Positions 44,269-52,912 of a DNA stretch of 64,000 nucleotides are shown piece after piece. Under the pieces are notes generated by a model. That model saw nothing but the letters and a program-made list of their open reading frames with translations. It was not told the DNA's origin and searched no databases. Position 1 is the stretch's first letter; each line of letters starts with the position of its first letter. Made by a program: the position numbers and the translations under genes. The stretch comes from DAIOEK01 sp964648485 (GTDB taxonomy: Bacteria; Chloroflexota; Anaerolineae; Anaerolineales; Anaerolineaceae): contig CAZYOF010000012.1 of assembly GCA_964648485.1 (NCBI GenBank), forward strand, positions 1 through 64,000. Reading direction: 5' to 3'.

Positions 44269-45657
44269 ATGGCTACTTTATTAGTCAAGCACGCCCACAC
44301 GTTAGTAACGATGGACGACCACCGCCGGGAAATTCCGGATGGTGGTCTTTTTGTCCGTGATGGTTTCATTGAAATGGTCGGAGCAACATCTGATTTACCA
44401 GATACCGCAGATCAGATCCTTGATTTGAGTGATCACATTATTTTGCCTGGGCTGGTGAATACCCATCATCACTTTTATCAAACCTTAACCCGAGTAATTC
44501 CCGAAGCACAGAATGCCAACCTGTTTCATTGGTTAAAAACCCTATACCCCATTTGGGCTGGGTTAACTCCAGAAGATATATATATATCAACACAGACTGC
44601 GTTAACTGAACTGGCTTTGTCGGGATGCACTACCGCTTCAGACCATCTCTACCTTTTTCCAAATGGTTCTAGATTGGATGACGAAATCCTGGCTGCCAGA
44701 GAAGTAGGTCTTCGTTTACATGCTTCTCGGGGATCTATGAGCCTGGGAGAAAGCAAAGGGGGATTGCCACCGGATAGTGTAGTGGATGATGAAGCATTTA
44801 TTTTGTCAGACAGTGAACGGTTGATTCAGCAATACCACGACCCCAACCCGGGTTCCATGACACAAATTGTCCTTGCACCTTGTTCTCCATTCAGTGTAAC
44901 CGGTGAATTGATGCGAGAATCAGCAAAGCTAGCTCGAAAATATCATGTTCACCTTCATACACATCTCGCAGAAACTCAGGATGAAGAAGTATTCTGCCTG
45001 GAAAAATTTGGTCACCGCCCACTGGGCTATATGCAATCATTGGATTGGGTTGGCGAGGATGTCTGGTTTGCTCATTCAATCCATATAAATGAAGCCGAAA
45101 TCCAGGTTTATGCGAAAACCGGGTCTGGAGTTGCCCATTGCCCTTCATCAAACATGCGTCTGGCTTCGGGGATCGCCCCAATCATGGATTACAGAAAGGC
45201 AGGTGTAAAAGTCGGCTTGGGAGTGGATGGCTCTGCATCAAATGATGGCTCACATCTATTGGAAGAAGCCAGGCAGGCAATGTTACTGGCAAGAGTTCGA
45301 GCGGGCGTTTTAGGCGCATCACTTTCATCTAATCCCCCATTACCTATCATGACAGCACGTGAAGTACTTGAAATTGCAACACGGGGAGGAGCTTCAGTTT
45401 TAGGCAGAAATGATATTGGTTCCCTTGAAGCAGGAAAATGTGCTGATTTCTTCGCAATAAATCTTAATAAAGTTGATTATGCAGGTGCGTTATATGATCC
45501 TGTTTCAGCGATTGTTTTTTGTTCCCCTCAAAAAACTGATTTCACTTTTGTACATGGCAAACTGATTGTTGAAAAGGGCAGAATTACCACCATCGATGCA
45601 CAAAAATTGATCCGGGATCATAATAAGGCAGCTCAACGGCTTGGAGGAGGAGGATAG
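44269..45657 (+). CDS. 8-oxoguanine deaminase-like amidohydrolase
   Basis: A 462-residue metal-dependent hydrolase of the AtzB/TrzN/SsnA subgroup. Metal ligands are visible in LPGLVNTHHHFYQTLTR near 60-75, HVHLHTHLAETQDEE near 225, WFAHSIHINEAE near 260 and GLGVDGSASNDGSHLL near 310. The HHHFYQTLTR wording is typical of 8-oxoguanine deaminases, which turn 8-oxoguanine into urate and ammonia. Guanine deaminase or an SsnA-like role in urate breakdown are the alternatives. It heads an operon with adenine deaminase, GntR, two carbamoyltransferases and carbamate kinase. Confidence 0.72.
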   Translation: MATLLVKHAHTLVTMDDHRREIPDGGLFVRDGFIEMVGATSDLPDTADQILDLSDHIILPGLVNTHHHFYQTLTRVIPEAQNANLFHWLKTLYPIWAGLTPEDIYISTQTALTELALSGCTTASDHLYLFPNGSRLDDEILAAREVGLRLHASRGSMSLGESKGGLPPDSVVDDEAFILSDSERLIQQYHDPNPGSMTQIVLAPCSPFSVTGELMRESAKLARKYHVHLHTHLAETQDEEVFCLEKFGHRPLGYMQSLDWVGEDVWFAHSIHINEAEIQVYAKTGSGVAHCPSSNMRLASGIAPIMDYRKAGVKVGLGVDGSASNDGSHLLEEARQAMLLARVRAGVLGASLSSNPPLPIMTAREVLEIATRGGASVLGRNDIGSLEAGKCADFFAINLNKVDYAGALYDPVSAIVFCSPQKTDFTFVHGKLIVEKGRITTIDAQKLIRDHNKAAQRLGGGG

Positions 45658-45662
45658 GTACG

Positions 45663-47447
45663 ATGGCATCGGTTGATATCCGGAAGCGAAAACGGTTAGT
45701 AGATTGTGCTATGGGAAGATTGCCTGCCGATCTTGTAATCCGTAATGGGCGCTGGGTTTGCGTTCAAACTGGAGAAATTATCCCAAACACAAGCATTGCT
45801 ATTATTGACAGCAAGATTGCTTTCGTTGGACAGGATATCGAGCATACGATTGGTTCTAAGACAAAAGTTATTGAAGCTGGTGGCAAGTACCTTGTTCCAG
45901 GTCTCCTCGATGGACACATGCATGTTGAATCTGGCATGTTGACCGTGACAGAATTTGTTAGAGCCATTATCCCGCATGGAACTACCGGTATATTTATTGA
46001 TCCACATGAAATTGCGAATGTTTTTGGTCTCGATGGTGTTAAATTAATGCGCGATGAAGCGGCTGTTCAACCGATCCATGTCTGGGTACAGGTACCATCC
46101 TGTGTTCCATCAGCACCTGGTATGGAGACGCCAGGAGCAACACTGACTCCGGATGATATTGCTGAAGCCTTGACATGGGATGGAATCATCGGTTTAGGCG
46201 AAGTGATGAATTTTCCTGGTGTCGCGCATGCAGATGAAAAGATGCTTCAGGAAATCGAGCTGACCATCGGTAGTAAAAAAACCATTGGCGGGCATTATGC
46301 TTCACCAGATTTAGGCATTCCTTTTCATGGGTATGTTGCTGGGGGAGCAGAAGATGACCATGAGGGAACCACAACACAAGATGCTATCGAACGTGCGCGG
46401 CAGGGTATGAAAGTTATGATGCGCTATGGATCGGCATGGCATGATGTTGCGACCCAATCGAAAGCTGTGGCTGAACATGGATTAGAGCCAAGGAATTTTA
46501 TCCTCTGTACTGATGATTCCCATTCTCATACCCTCTTTAATGAAGGTCACATGGATCGTGTGATCCGGCATGCGATAGAGCAGGGTATAACCCCAGTTAC
46601 AGCAATTCAGATGGCAACCATTAATACCGCTGAACATTTTGGGTTAGCGAATCTACTTGGACAAATTGCCCCTGGTAGATTTGCAGATATCCTTTTGGTA
46701 CCGGACTTGAAAGATTTCTCTGTGGAAATGGTTATTGCCCAGGGCAGAGTCATCAGCCAGGCTGGCCATATTTTAATTAACCTTCCAGAGTATCAGTTTC
46801 CAGATTGGGCAAAAAAGTCTATTCACATACCTCATCCGGTAAATCCTCAAGATTTCATCATCCGAACTGATAAAACTGGGGAGGTTCAAGTTAATGTCAT
46901 TGGGGTTATCGAAAACCAAGCTCCTACCCGGCATATCAAAACTACGATGCTGGTTATGGATGGTCAATTAAATTCAGACCGTAAACGAGATATTGCTAAA
47001 ATTGCCCTGATTGAAAGGCATAAAAACAGTGGAGTAATTCAAATGGGTTTTGTTCAAGGGTTTGGTTTCAGCCGCCCTTGTGCAGTGGCGACAACGGTTG
47101 CCCACGATAGCCATCACCTGATCGTTGTTGGTACTGATGATGCCTGTATGGCAAAAGCTGTTAATACACTTGCAGACTGCGGAGGTGGGCAGGTCGTCAT
47201 CATTAATGGAGAGATCACAGGGTTGGTTGAATTACCCATTGGGGGTTTAATGTCAGGGGATAGCGGACAGGCAGTAGCCCGAAAAGCAGCCAATGTTCTT
47301 GCCGGTTTTATGGAATGCGGTTGTGAATTGAATAATCCTAATATGCAGTTGAGCTTGTTAGGATTGGTAGTTATTCCAGAGATTCGCATTTCAGATAAAG
47401 GTCTTGTAGATGTGAATACCATGCAATTCATTAATCTAGTGGATTAA
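45663..47447 (+). CDS. ade: Adenine deaminase
   Basis: A 594-residue enzyme of the AdeC amidohydrolase family that converts adenine to hypoxanthine and ammonia. The metal site is seen in LVPGLLDGHMHVESGMLTVTEF near 78, followed by FIDPHEIANVFGLDG and a conserved middle segment IGLGEVMNFPGVAHADEKML. The His/Asp pair is in NFILCTDDSHSH near 280, and the C-terminal extension is typical of AdeC. It begins 5 bases after the preceding deaminase and feeds hypoxanthine toward the urate/xanthine branch. Confidence 0.93.
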   Translation: MASVDIRKRKRLVDCAMGRLPADLVIRNGRWVCVQTGEIIPNTSIAIIDSKIAFVGQDIEHTIGSKTKVIEAGGKYLVPGLLDGHMHVESGMLTVTEFVRAIIPHGTTGIFIDPHEIANVFGLDGVKLMRDEAAVQPIHVWVQVPSCVPSAPGMETPGATLTPDDIAEALTWDGIIGLGEVMNFPGVAHADEKMLQEIELTIGSKKTIGGHYASPDLGIPFHGYVAGGAEDDHEGTTTQDAIERARQGMKVMMRYGSAWHDVATQSKAVAEHGLEPRNFILCTDDSHSHTLFNEGHMDRVIRHAIEQGITPVTAIQMATINTAEHFGLANLLGQIAPGRFADILLVPDLKDFSVEMVIAQGRVISQAGHILINLPEYQFPDWAKKSIHIPHPVNPQDFIIRTDKTGEVQVNVIGVIENQAPTRHIKTTMLVMDGQLNSDRKRDIAKIALIERHKNSGVIQMGFVQGFGFSRPCAVATTVAHDSHHLIVVGTDDACMAKAVNTLADCGGGQVVIINGEITGLVELPIGGLMSGDSGQAVARKAANVLAGFMECGCELNNPNMQLSLLGLVVIPEIRISDKGLVDVNTMQFINLVD

Positions 47448-47448
47448 T

Positions 47449-48222
47449 ATGACAGACAAAACAGAAAAATATCATCCATATAAGAACCTACGCACTTCGC
47501 TGGCAGATTTGATATCTCAAACTGAGCCAGGCGAGAAACTACCTACCGAACCTCTGTTAGCCAAGCAGATGGGAGTTTCCCGTGCAACTTTAAGGGAGGC
47601 AATGCGTTCGTTTGAAAGCCAGGGTCTAATCCGGAGGCGACAGGGCATTGGCACTTTCGTTGTTGGCAGAGCACATGTGATAGATAGCGGATTGGAAATC
47701 CTGGAAAGTATTGAAACCCTTGCTGATCGTATTGGCCTGGATGTTTCAATGGGTGACTTAAAGATTCACATCATTCAAGCAGATGATGATCTGGCTGCTG
47801 CCCTTGAAATTAATCCTAACGAAGAGTTGATACAGGTATCAAGAACCATTCAGGCTGAGAATCGACCGGTTGCTTATCTGGTTGATATCCTATTAAAAGA
47901 TATTATTCCATTGGAAGAGTTATCTAACGATTTCAGTGGCTCTGTTCTCGATTTAATGTTACGGCGGGGGCAACCACCGCTATCGTTTTCAGATACCGAG
48001 ATAAGAGCGATGGATGCGACATCGGAGATCGCTCGTGAACTTGAAATACAGCGAGGGGATGGGTTGCTTTTGTTTGTAGCAAGATTGTTTAATACATCAA
48101 ATCAAGCTATCTGTTATTCGTACTCATATTTTCTCCCCGGGTATTTTCGTTTTCATGTTCTTCGAAATGTTGCATCAATAGAACAATCAAATAATATGGT
48201 TGGATTACGAACAGGAGGATAA
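47449..48222 (+). CDS. GntR-family regulator, HutC subfamily
   Basis: A 257-residue transcription regulator. The N-terminal winged helix reads GEKLPTEPLLAKQMGVSRATLREAMRSFESQGLIRRRQGIGTFVV. The C-terminal UTRA ligand domain spans about residues 85-250 (ENRPVAYLVDILLKDIIP, LLFVARLFNTSNQAICYSYSYFLPGYFRF). It starts one base after the ade stop and probably controls both operons of this locus through TTGTC/GACAA sites. The ligand may be a purine or ureide, which is inferred from context only. Confidence 0.88.
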   Translation: MTDKTEKYHPYKNLRTSLADLISQTEPGEKLPTEPLLAKQMGVSRATLREAMRSFESQGLIRRRQGIGTFVVGRAHVIDSGLEILESIETLADRIGLDVSMGDLKIHIIQADDDLAAALEINPNEELIQVSRTIQAENRPVAYLVDILLKDIIPLEELSNDFSGSVLDLMLRRGQPPLSFSDTEIRAMDATSEIARELEIQRGDGLLLFVARLFNTSNQAICYSYSYFLPGYFRFHVLRNVASIEQSNNMVGLRTGG

Positions 48223-48300
48223 TCGGAGAAAATAAAATAGTACACCTGTTACATGTTACTAGCTTTACCAGCGGCAAACCATTTCTGCAGGAGGTATACA

Positions 48301-49251
48301 ATGCGTAGTTTTTTGGGTCGTGATATTCTCTCACTCAAAGAATTTGAGCGTCAGGAATTTTTCCATGTATTTCACATCGCAGAAGAAATGGAACCGATAG
48401 CTCGCAGCCGTCAAAATAGCGATATGTTGGCTTCCAAAACTCTGGTTACAGCTTTTTATCAGCCTTCCACCCGCACCAGGCTGGCGCATGAGGCAGCAAT
48501 GCATCGACTTGGTGGTCATGTTACCGGCTTTTCAGATGCAAAAATGACTCGTGCAGGGGATTTCTATCAGGAAAGCATTAAAGACACAGTGAAGATGTTG
48601 GAATTCTATGGCGATGTTATTGTGATGCGTCATTTTCAACAAGGTGCCCCGCATGAGGCAGCCAGGTGGGCATCTATACCAATTATCAATGGTGGAGATG
48701 GCTGGGGCGAGCATCCGACTCAAATCCTCACTGACCTGTTTACGGTATTTCGTGAAAAGGGGCACATCGATGGTTTAAAATGGCTTGCTGTTGGCGATAT
48801 GCGCATGAGAACAATGCATTCCTTAGGTTATGCCCTATCGCAGTTTGATTGTCCCATCACGTTTGTCTCTCCCCCTGATATGTCACTCACAAAGGAGTTT
48901 AAAGACGAGCTCAACCAATTCTCAGTTAATTTCAGAGAGGTGGAGCATGTTGAGCAGGCTATTGCAGATGCAGACGTGATTTTGGTTGAACCTGTTGTAC
49001 AACCAGATTACACAAAATCCCGCCAGGAAGCTGAGGATCATGGGCTCACACCCGCGAACTACAAAATTACCCGAGAGCTTCTTACAAATAAGGCGAAGAG
49101 CGATGCGATTTTGCTCCATTCTTTACCCCGAATGGATGAGATCCCAACGGATGTTGATATCACTCGATGGTCACGTTACTGGCAAGAGGCTTATAATGGG
49201 GTCGTTATGCGTATGGCATTACTGGCGCTTGTCTTAGGTGCCACTGAATAA
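48301..49251 (+). CDS. Aspartate-carbamoyltransferase-like enzyme, likely catabolic
   Basis: A 316-residue carbamoyltransferase of the PyrB type; the start at 48301 has a GGAGGTAT site. The carbamoyl-phosphate residues are kept: QPSTRTR near 54-60, MRHFQQG near 110, GEHPTQILTDLF near 138, RTMHSLGYAL near 170. HSLPRMDEI and NGVVMRMALLALVLG follow. Aspartate-binding features are altered: the 80s loop lacks the lysine of the usual KKGET, and the arginine of the RVQ motif reads VVQ. The acceptor is therefore probably not aspartate. Next to a second carbamoyltransferase and carbamate kinase it most likely removes a carbamoyl group from a ureido acid. Confidence 0.8.
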   Translation: MRSFLGRDILSLKEFERQEFFHVFHIAEEMEPIARSRQNSDMLASKTLVTAFYQPSTRTRLAHEAAMHRLGGHVTGFSDAKMTRAGDFYQESIKDTVKMLEFYGDVIVMRHFQQGAPHEAARWASIPIINGGDGWGEHPTQILTDLFTVFREKGHIDGLKWLAVGDMRMRTMHSLGYALSQFDCPITFVSPPDMSLTKEFKDELNQFSVNFREVEHVEQAIADADVILVEPVVQPDYTKSRQEAEDHGLTPANYKITRELLTNKAKSDAILLHSLPRMDEIPTDVDITRWSRYWQEAYNGVVMRMALLALVLGATE

Positions 49252-49276
49252 TAAATTTGTATAAGGAGTAGATTTT

Positions 49277-50254
49277 ATGCAAACATTTTTGCATGGACGT
49301 GATCTAATTGGAGATCTTGATTTCTCTAAAGAGGAAGTCGAAACAGTATTAGAAGTAGCTTTGGATCTAAAAAGAAAACGTGCTTTAAATGAACTTACAC
49401 CGTATCTGCGTGATAAAGTTTTGGCGATGTTATTTTTCTTCAGCAGCACCCGCACGAGAGGTTCTTTTGAAGCTGGTATGGCTCATCTGGGTGGGCATGC
49501 AGCATTCATTGAATCAAGAACAACACAGATTTCACATGGAGACACCCCAAAGGAAATTGGTGAAATCTTTGGGCGATATTTTGATGGTATTGCAATCCGG
49601 CACGTTGATTGGGGATTAGGAAATAAATATCTGAATGAGGTTGCAAAAGCATCACGCGTACCCGTGTTAAATATGCAATGTGATGTTTATCATCCATTCC
49701 AAATTCTCGCTGATCTTCTAACCATCGTCGAGAAAAAAGGGCGTGATCTAAAGAAAAAGAAGATGGTTGTTTCATGGGCTTATGCCGCTTCATATCAGAA
49801 ACCTATGTCAGTACCTCAAAGCCTGATACTCCAGATGCCACGATTTGGATTGGATGTTGTATTAGCCCATCCACCAGAGTTTAAGCTGATGCCAGAAATT
49901 ATGGATCAGGCTCGTGAACAGGCAAAGAAATTTGGTACAAGCTTTGAAATCGTGGATGATATGGATGCCGGATTCAAAGATGCAGATATCGTTTATGCAA
50001 AGAGCTGGGGAGCAATGGTCCATACACCTGATCCTGATGAAGGAGCAAAGATCATCAAGAAGTATGAAAGCTGGATAACAGATGATAGACGTATGGCTCT
50101 AGCCAAGAAAGACGCCATATACATGCACCCCCTTCCTGCAGACAGAAATATTGAAGTTACAGATTCGGTTATTGATGGACCGCAGTCTGTTGTGTATGAT
50201 GAAGCAGAAAACCGCATGCACGTACAAGAAGCCGTTATGGCTCTCACCATGTAG
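49277..50254 (+). CDS. Ornithine-carbamoyltransferase-family enzyme, YgeW/knotted-like
   Basis: A 325-residue carbamoyltransferase with FFFSSTRTRGSFEAGMAHLGGHA near 55-75, AIRHVDWG near 112 and VYHPFQILADLL near 135. HPLPADRNIEVTDSVIDGPQSVVYDEAENRMHVQEAVM is at the C-terminus. The ornithine motif (D...SMG) is replaced by YAKSWGAM, and the HCLP cysteine is Pro. This resembles the acetylornithine/succinylornithine/YgeW branch, so ornithine is an unlikely substrate. It lies 25 bases after the PyrB-like gene and 29 before carbamate kinase. The probable role is phosphorolysis of an N-carbamoyl compound to carbamoyl phosphate. Confidence 0.8.
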   Translation: MQTFLHGRDLIGDLDFSKEEVETVLEVALDLKRKRALNELTPYLRDKVLAMLFFFSSTRTRGSFEAGMAHLGGHAAFIESRTTQISHGDTPKEIGEIFGRYFDGIAIRHVDWGLGNKYLNEVAKASRVPVLNMQCDVYHPFQILADLLTIVEKKGRDLKKKKMVVSWAYAASYQKPMSVPQSLILQMPRFGLDVVLAHPPEFKLMPEIMDQAREQAKKFGTSFEIVDDMDAGFKDADIVYAKSWGAMVHTPDPDEGAKIIKKYESWITDDRRMALAKKDAIYMHPLPADRNIEVTDSVIDGPQSVVYDEAENRMHVQEAVMALTM

Positions 50255-50283
50255 TCTAAAACTTAGAAAGGTATTAAAGAGAA

Positions 50284-51234
50284 ATGGCAAATAAAGTAGC
50301 AGTAGTAGCAGTTGGTGGAAATTCATTAATTCTTGATCCTAAGAAGGTGACGGTTGAAGACCAGTATCTTGCCGCAGCTGAAACCTCAAAACATATCGCT
50401 GATATGATTGAAGCAGGTTGGGATGTAGCAATTGGTCATGGAAATGGTCCGCAGGTTGGTTTTATTCTTCGCCGCTCTGAGATCGCTGCAAAATATGAAG
50501 GTATGCATGAAGTCCCATTGGATGTTTGCGGTGCAGACAGCCAGGGTGCGATTGGTTATGCTTTACAGCAAACTCTTCAGAATGAACTTATCCAGCGTGG
50601 CATTAAAAAATCTGTAGCCACTGTAGTTACCCAGGTAAAAGTGGATAAAAACGATAAAGCTTTTGAGCATCCAACCAAACCAATTGGCGGCTTTATGGAA
50701 GAGGAAGAAGCAAAACGCCGCGAAAAGGAGCAGGGGTGGAATATCGTTGAAGATTCTGGACGAGGTTGGAGACGAGTAGTTGCATCTCCTATTCCGCAGG
50801 AAGTTGTTGAGATTGATGCAGTAAAAGAATTACTTGATGCCGGAACATGTGTCATAACTGTTGGCGGTGGTGGAATCCCGGTAATTGATAATGGTAAAGG
50901 TGGGTGCCTCGGTGTAGCCGCAGTGATTGATAAAGATTTTGCGAGCAGCCTGCTCTCTCAGGAAATCAACGCGGATCTATTTGTCATTTCTACGGCTGTT
51001 GAAAAAATTGCAATTAATTATGGAAAACCTGATCAGAAGTGGATTGACAAAATGACTGTTGCGGAGGCAAAGAAATACATTGAAGAAGGACATTTTGCAA
51101 AAGGTTCCATGCTCCCTAAAGTCCAGGCGATTATCTGGTACCTGGAAAATGGAGGAAAGCAAGCTCTTGTAACCGATCCGCCGCACATTGGTGCAGCGCT
51201 TCGAGGTGAGACAGGAACCTGGATCGTACCTTAA
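50284..51234 (+). CDS. arcC: Carbamate kinase
   Basis: Moves phosphate from carbamoyl phosphate to ADP, giving ATP, ammonia and CO2. The 316-residue protein has VAVVAVGGNSLI at the N-terminus, GHGNGPQVGFILRRSE, DVCGADSQGAIGYALQQ, VITVGGGGIPVIDNGKG, AAVIDKDFASSLLS and KGSMLPKVQAIIWYLENGG. These are all standard for the family. It closes the operon, before a strong terminator. With two carbamoyltransferases upstream it provides the energy-conserving step. Confidence 0.95.
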   Translation: MANKVAVVAVGGNSLILDPKKVTVEDQYLAAAETSKHIADMIEAGWDVAIGHGNGPQVGFILRRSEIAAKYEGMHEVPLDVCGADSQGAIGYALQQTLQNELIQRGIKKSVATVVTQVKVDKNDKAFEHPTKPIGGFMEEEEAKRREKEQGWNIVEDSGRGWRRVVASPIPQEVVEIDAVKELLDAGTCVITVGGGGIPVIDNGKGGCLGVAAVIDKDFASSLLSQEINADLFVISTAVEKIAINYGKPDQKWIDKMTVAEAKKYIEEGHFAKGSMLPKVQAIIWYLENGGKQALVTDPPHIGAALRGETGTWIVP

Positions 51235-51241
51235 TTCAATG

Positions 51242-51269
51242 CCCCCGCGCTAAAAAGCGCGGGGGTTTT
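51242..51269 (+). terminator. Strong terminator after carbamate kinase
   Basis: A 10-base-pair GC-only-rich stem (51242-51251 with 51256-51265) with an A4 loop and a short T-run ends the first operon 8 bases after its last stop codon. Confidence 0.92.
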
Positions 51270-51272
51270 GCA

Positions 51273-51299
51273 ATTGTATAGACAATAAAAAAATTGTCT
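51273..51299 (+). promoter_or_regulatory. Putative GntR operator pair before the transporter operon
   Basis: ATTGT-ATAG-ACAAT (51273-51286) overlaps a second inverted repeat, AGACAAT, six A, ATTGTCT (51280-51299). Both share the TTGT/ACAA arms with the palindrome at 44196-44206. They lie in the 282-base spacer between the two operons; a TAAAAT box at 51343-51348 may be the -10 element. The rest of the spacer holds only a GGAGGTGG stretch at 51434-51441 and the ribosome binding site at about 51503-51509. Confidence 0.5.
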
Positions 51300-51516
51300 C
51301 AAATGATGGCACAATTAAAAGGTGTTATTTTTTGCTTTCGTGTAAAATACTTTTATCCACCTGAGATGAATCCAATAAACCCTGTATTAATTTAACCAGA
51401 TTCGTTGAGGGTATTTTGTAAAAATATATCGAGAGGAGGTGGAATTCCACAAATTTCTTGTTCTGGTAATTATCTGCACCCACTAACCACAATAGTCAGA
51501 AATTGGAGGAGTTTAC

Positions 51517-52833
51517 ATGAATACGAAGTTTGTTTGGCGTATCGCTGCAGTTATGCTAATAGCCACAATGGTTTTAGTCGCCTGCGCACCCGCGGCTCCT
51601 GCTCCGGCACCTGCTGAACCAGCCGCACCTGCCGAACCGGCTGCTCCTGCCGAGCCGGCTGCACCAGCTGAGCCTGCTCCTGCAGAGCCCGTTGCACCTG
51701 CCGAGCCGGCTGCACCCGCTGAACCTGGTGCTTTCCAGATTCCGGATATTCAGGAAGGCAAGTTCAATATTGCCATGGTTCTAATCGGTCCACACAATGA
51801 TGGCGGTTGGTCTCAGGCTCATTATGAAGGCCTTGAATATGTTGAGCAGAATGTTCCCAATGTTCATACCGCTTACATTGAGAATGTACCGGAAGGAGCA
51901 GATTCCGAACAGGTTTTCCGCAGCCTTTCACGGAAAGGATTCAACCTGGTTATCGGTACCTCATTTGGTTTCATGGATCCAATGGAAGTTGTTGCTGAAG
52001 AATACCCAGATACATACTACATCCATTTGACCGGGATCAAATCCAATTCGAAGAATTTTGGTAACCTGATGGGCGCCATGGAAAATATGAAGTATCTGGC
52101 AGGTATGCTAGCCGGAGCCCGCGCCAAGCAGGATGGAAATCCCAAATTGGGTTACATGGCAACCTTCCCGATCCCTGAAGAGCTTCGTCTGGGTAATGCA
52201 ATAGCCCTCGGAATGAAGAAAACCTGTCCTGAATGCACCATGGATGTTCGCTGGATTAATACCTGGCATGACCCAGTCATTGAAAAAGAATCTGCAGCAT
52301 CACTTTTTGATGCAGGCGCCCAAGTGGTCTTCACTGGTGCTGATACTCCGGCAGTTGCAGATGTTGCTCAAGAAAAGGGGAAATGGGGCGTAACCTATGA
52401 CTGGTACGGCTCCTGCAAAGTAGATGCCTGCTTAACCGCTCCATATTGGGTGTGGGGACCTGAATATACCCGTATTACCAAAGGTATCATCGATGGAACC
52501 TATACACCTGGTTCGGATTACTTCGATTCTGAAACTGGAGCCCTTGGTTTATATGGCTTTATGGAAGGTCAGGAGTTGACCAAGGGAGTTGCTGATCTCG
52601 ACCCTGCAGTGATCACCCTTGTCCGTGAGACGCTGGATCAGATGCTGAAAGGTGAGTTTAACCGGTTTGATGTATTCTCCGGACCAATCAAAGATAACAA
52701 GGGTAATGTGATTGTTCCTGAAGGCGAAAAGCTGGAACAGATTGACCTGGATGCATTCCCCGAGTACGGTCTCCCATGCAAGTACTGCATGAAGTGGTGG
52801 GCTGAGGGTATCACCGCCGAATTGCCCGAATAA
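51517..52833 (+). CDS. BMP-family substrate-binding lipoprotein of a nucleoside ABC transporter
   Basis: A 438-residue surface lipoprotein. The signal peptide ends in VLVAC (Cys23), then a Pro/Ala/Glu linker runs to about residue 72. The BMP (PnrA-like) fold follows: KFNIAMVLIGPHNDGGWSQAHYEG, LVIGTSFGFMDPM, YIHLTGIKSNSKNFGNLMGAMENMKYLAGMLAGA, VFTGADTPAVADVAQEKG, WVWGPEYTRITKGII. BMP proteins bind nucleosides or purines. It carries three unusual Cys pairs in its second half. A TTGGAGGAG site precedes the ATG. It heads the operon with ATPase and two permeases. Confidence 0.9.
   Translation: MNTKFVWRIAAVMLIATMVLVACAPAAPAPAPAEPAAPAEPAAPAEPAAPAEPAPAEPVAPAEPAAPAEPGAFQIPDIQEGKFNIAMVLIGPHNDGGWSQAHYEGLEYVEQNVPNVHTAYIENVPEGADSEQVFRSLSRKGFNLVIGTSFGFMDPMEVVAEEYPDTYYIHLTGIKSNSKNFGNLMGAMENMKYLAGMLAGARAKQDGNPKLGYMATFPIPEELRLGNAIALGMKKTCPECTMDVRWINTWHDPVIEKESAASLFDAGAQVVFTGADTPAVADVAQEKGKWGVTYDWYGSCKVDACLTAPYWVWGPEYTRITKGIIDGTYTPGSDYFDSETGALGLYGFMEGQELTKGVADLDPAVITLVRETLDQMLKGEFNRFDVFSGPIKDNKGNVIVPEGEKLEQIDLDAFPEYGLPCKYCMKWWAEGITAELPE
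51586..51729 (+). repeat. Low-complexity Pro-Ala-Glu-coding repeat
   Basis: About 144 bases of degenerate 9- to 12-base units encode repeating PAEPAAPAEP in the linker of the BMP lipoprotein. Unit sequences differ mainly at third codon positions, so it is selected at protein level and likely varies in copy number between strains. Confidence 0.8.
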
Positions 52834-52848
52834 GCATATTGTATAATT

Positions 52849-52888
52849 AGCCAGATCATCATTTGATGATCTGGCTTTCTTTGTTTTT
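52849..52888 (+). terminator. Hairpin with T-tract between the BMP and ATPase genes
   Basis: A 13-base-pair stem (52849-52861 with 52864-52876) with a very tight loop runs into a T-rich tract, 16 bases after the binding-protein stop. It likely terminates part of the transcripts, so that more binding protein than ATPase is made. Confidence 0.75.
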
Positions 52889-52912
52889 CAATTCCACAGC
52901 ACCGGAAGAAAA

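Noticed and set aside
48301..49251. Reading the PyrB-like gene as pyrimidine-synthesis pyrB
   Set aside because: The arginine of the aspartate site and the loop lysine are lost, and neighbours are catabolic (carbamate kinase, deaminases), with no pyr genes.
51586..51729. Possible CRISPR-like or minisatellite array
   Set aside because: Units are degenerate at third codon positions and stay in frame as a Pro-Ala-Glu protein linker; there are no spacers.
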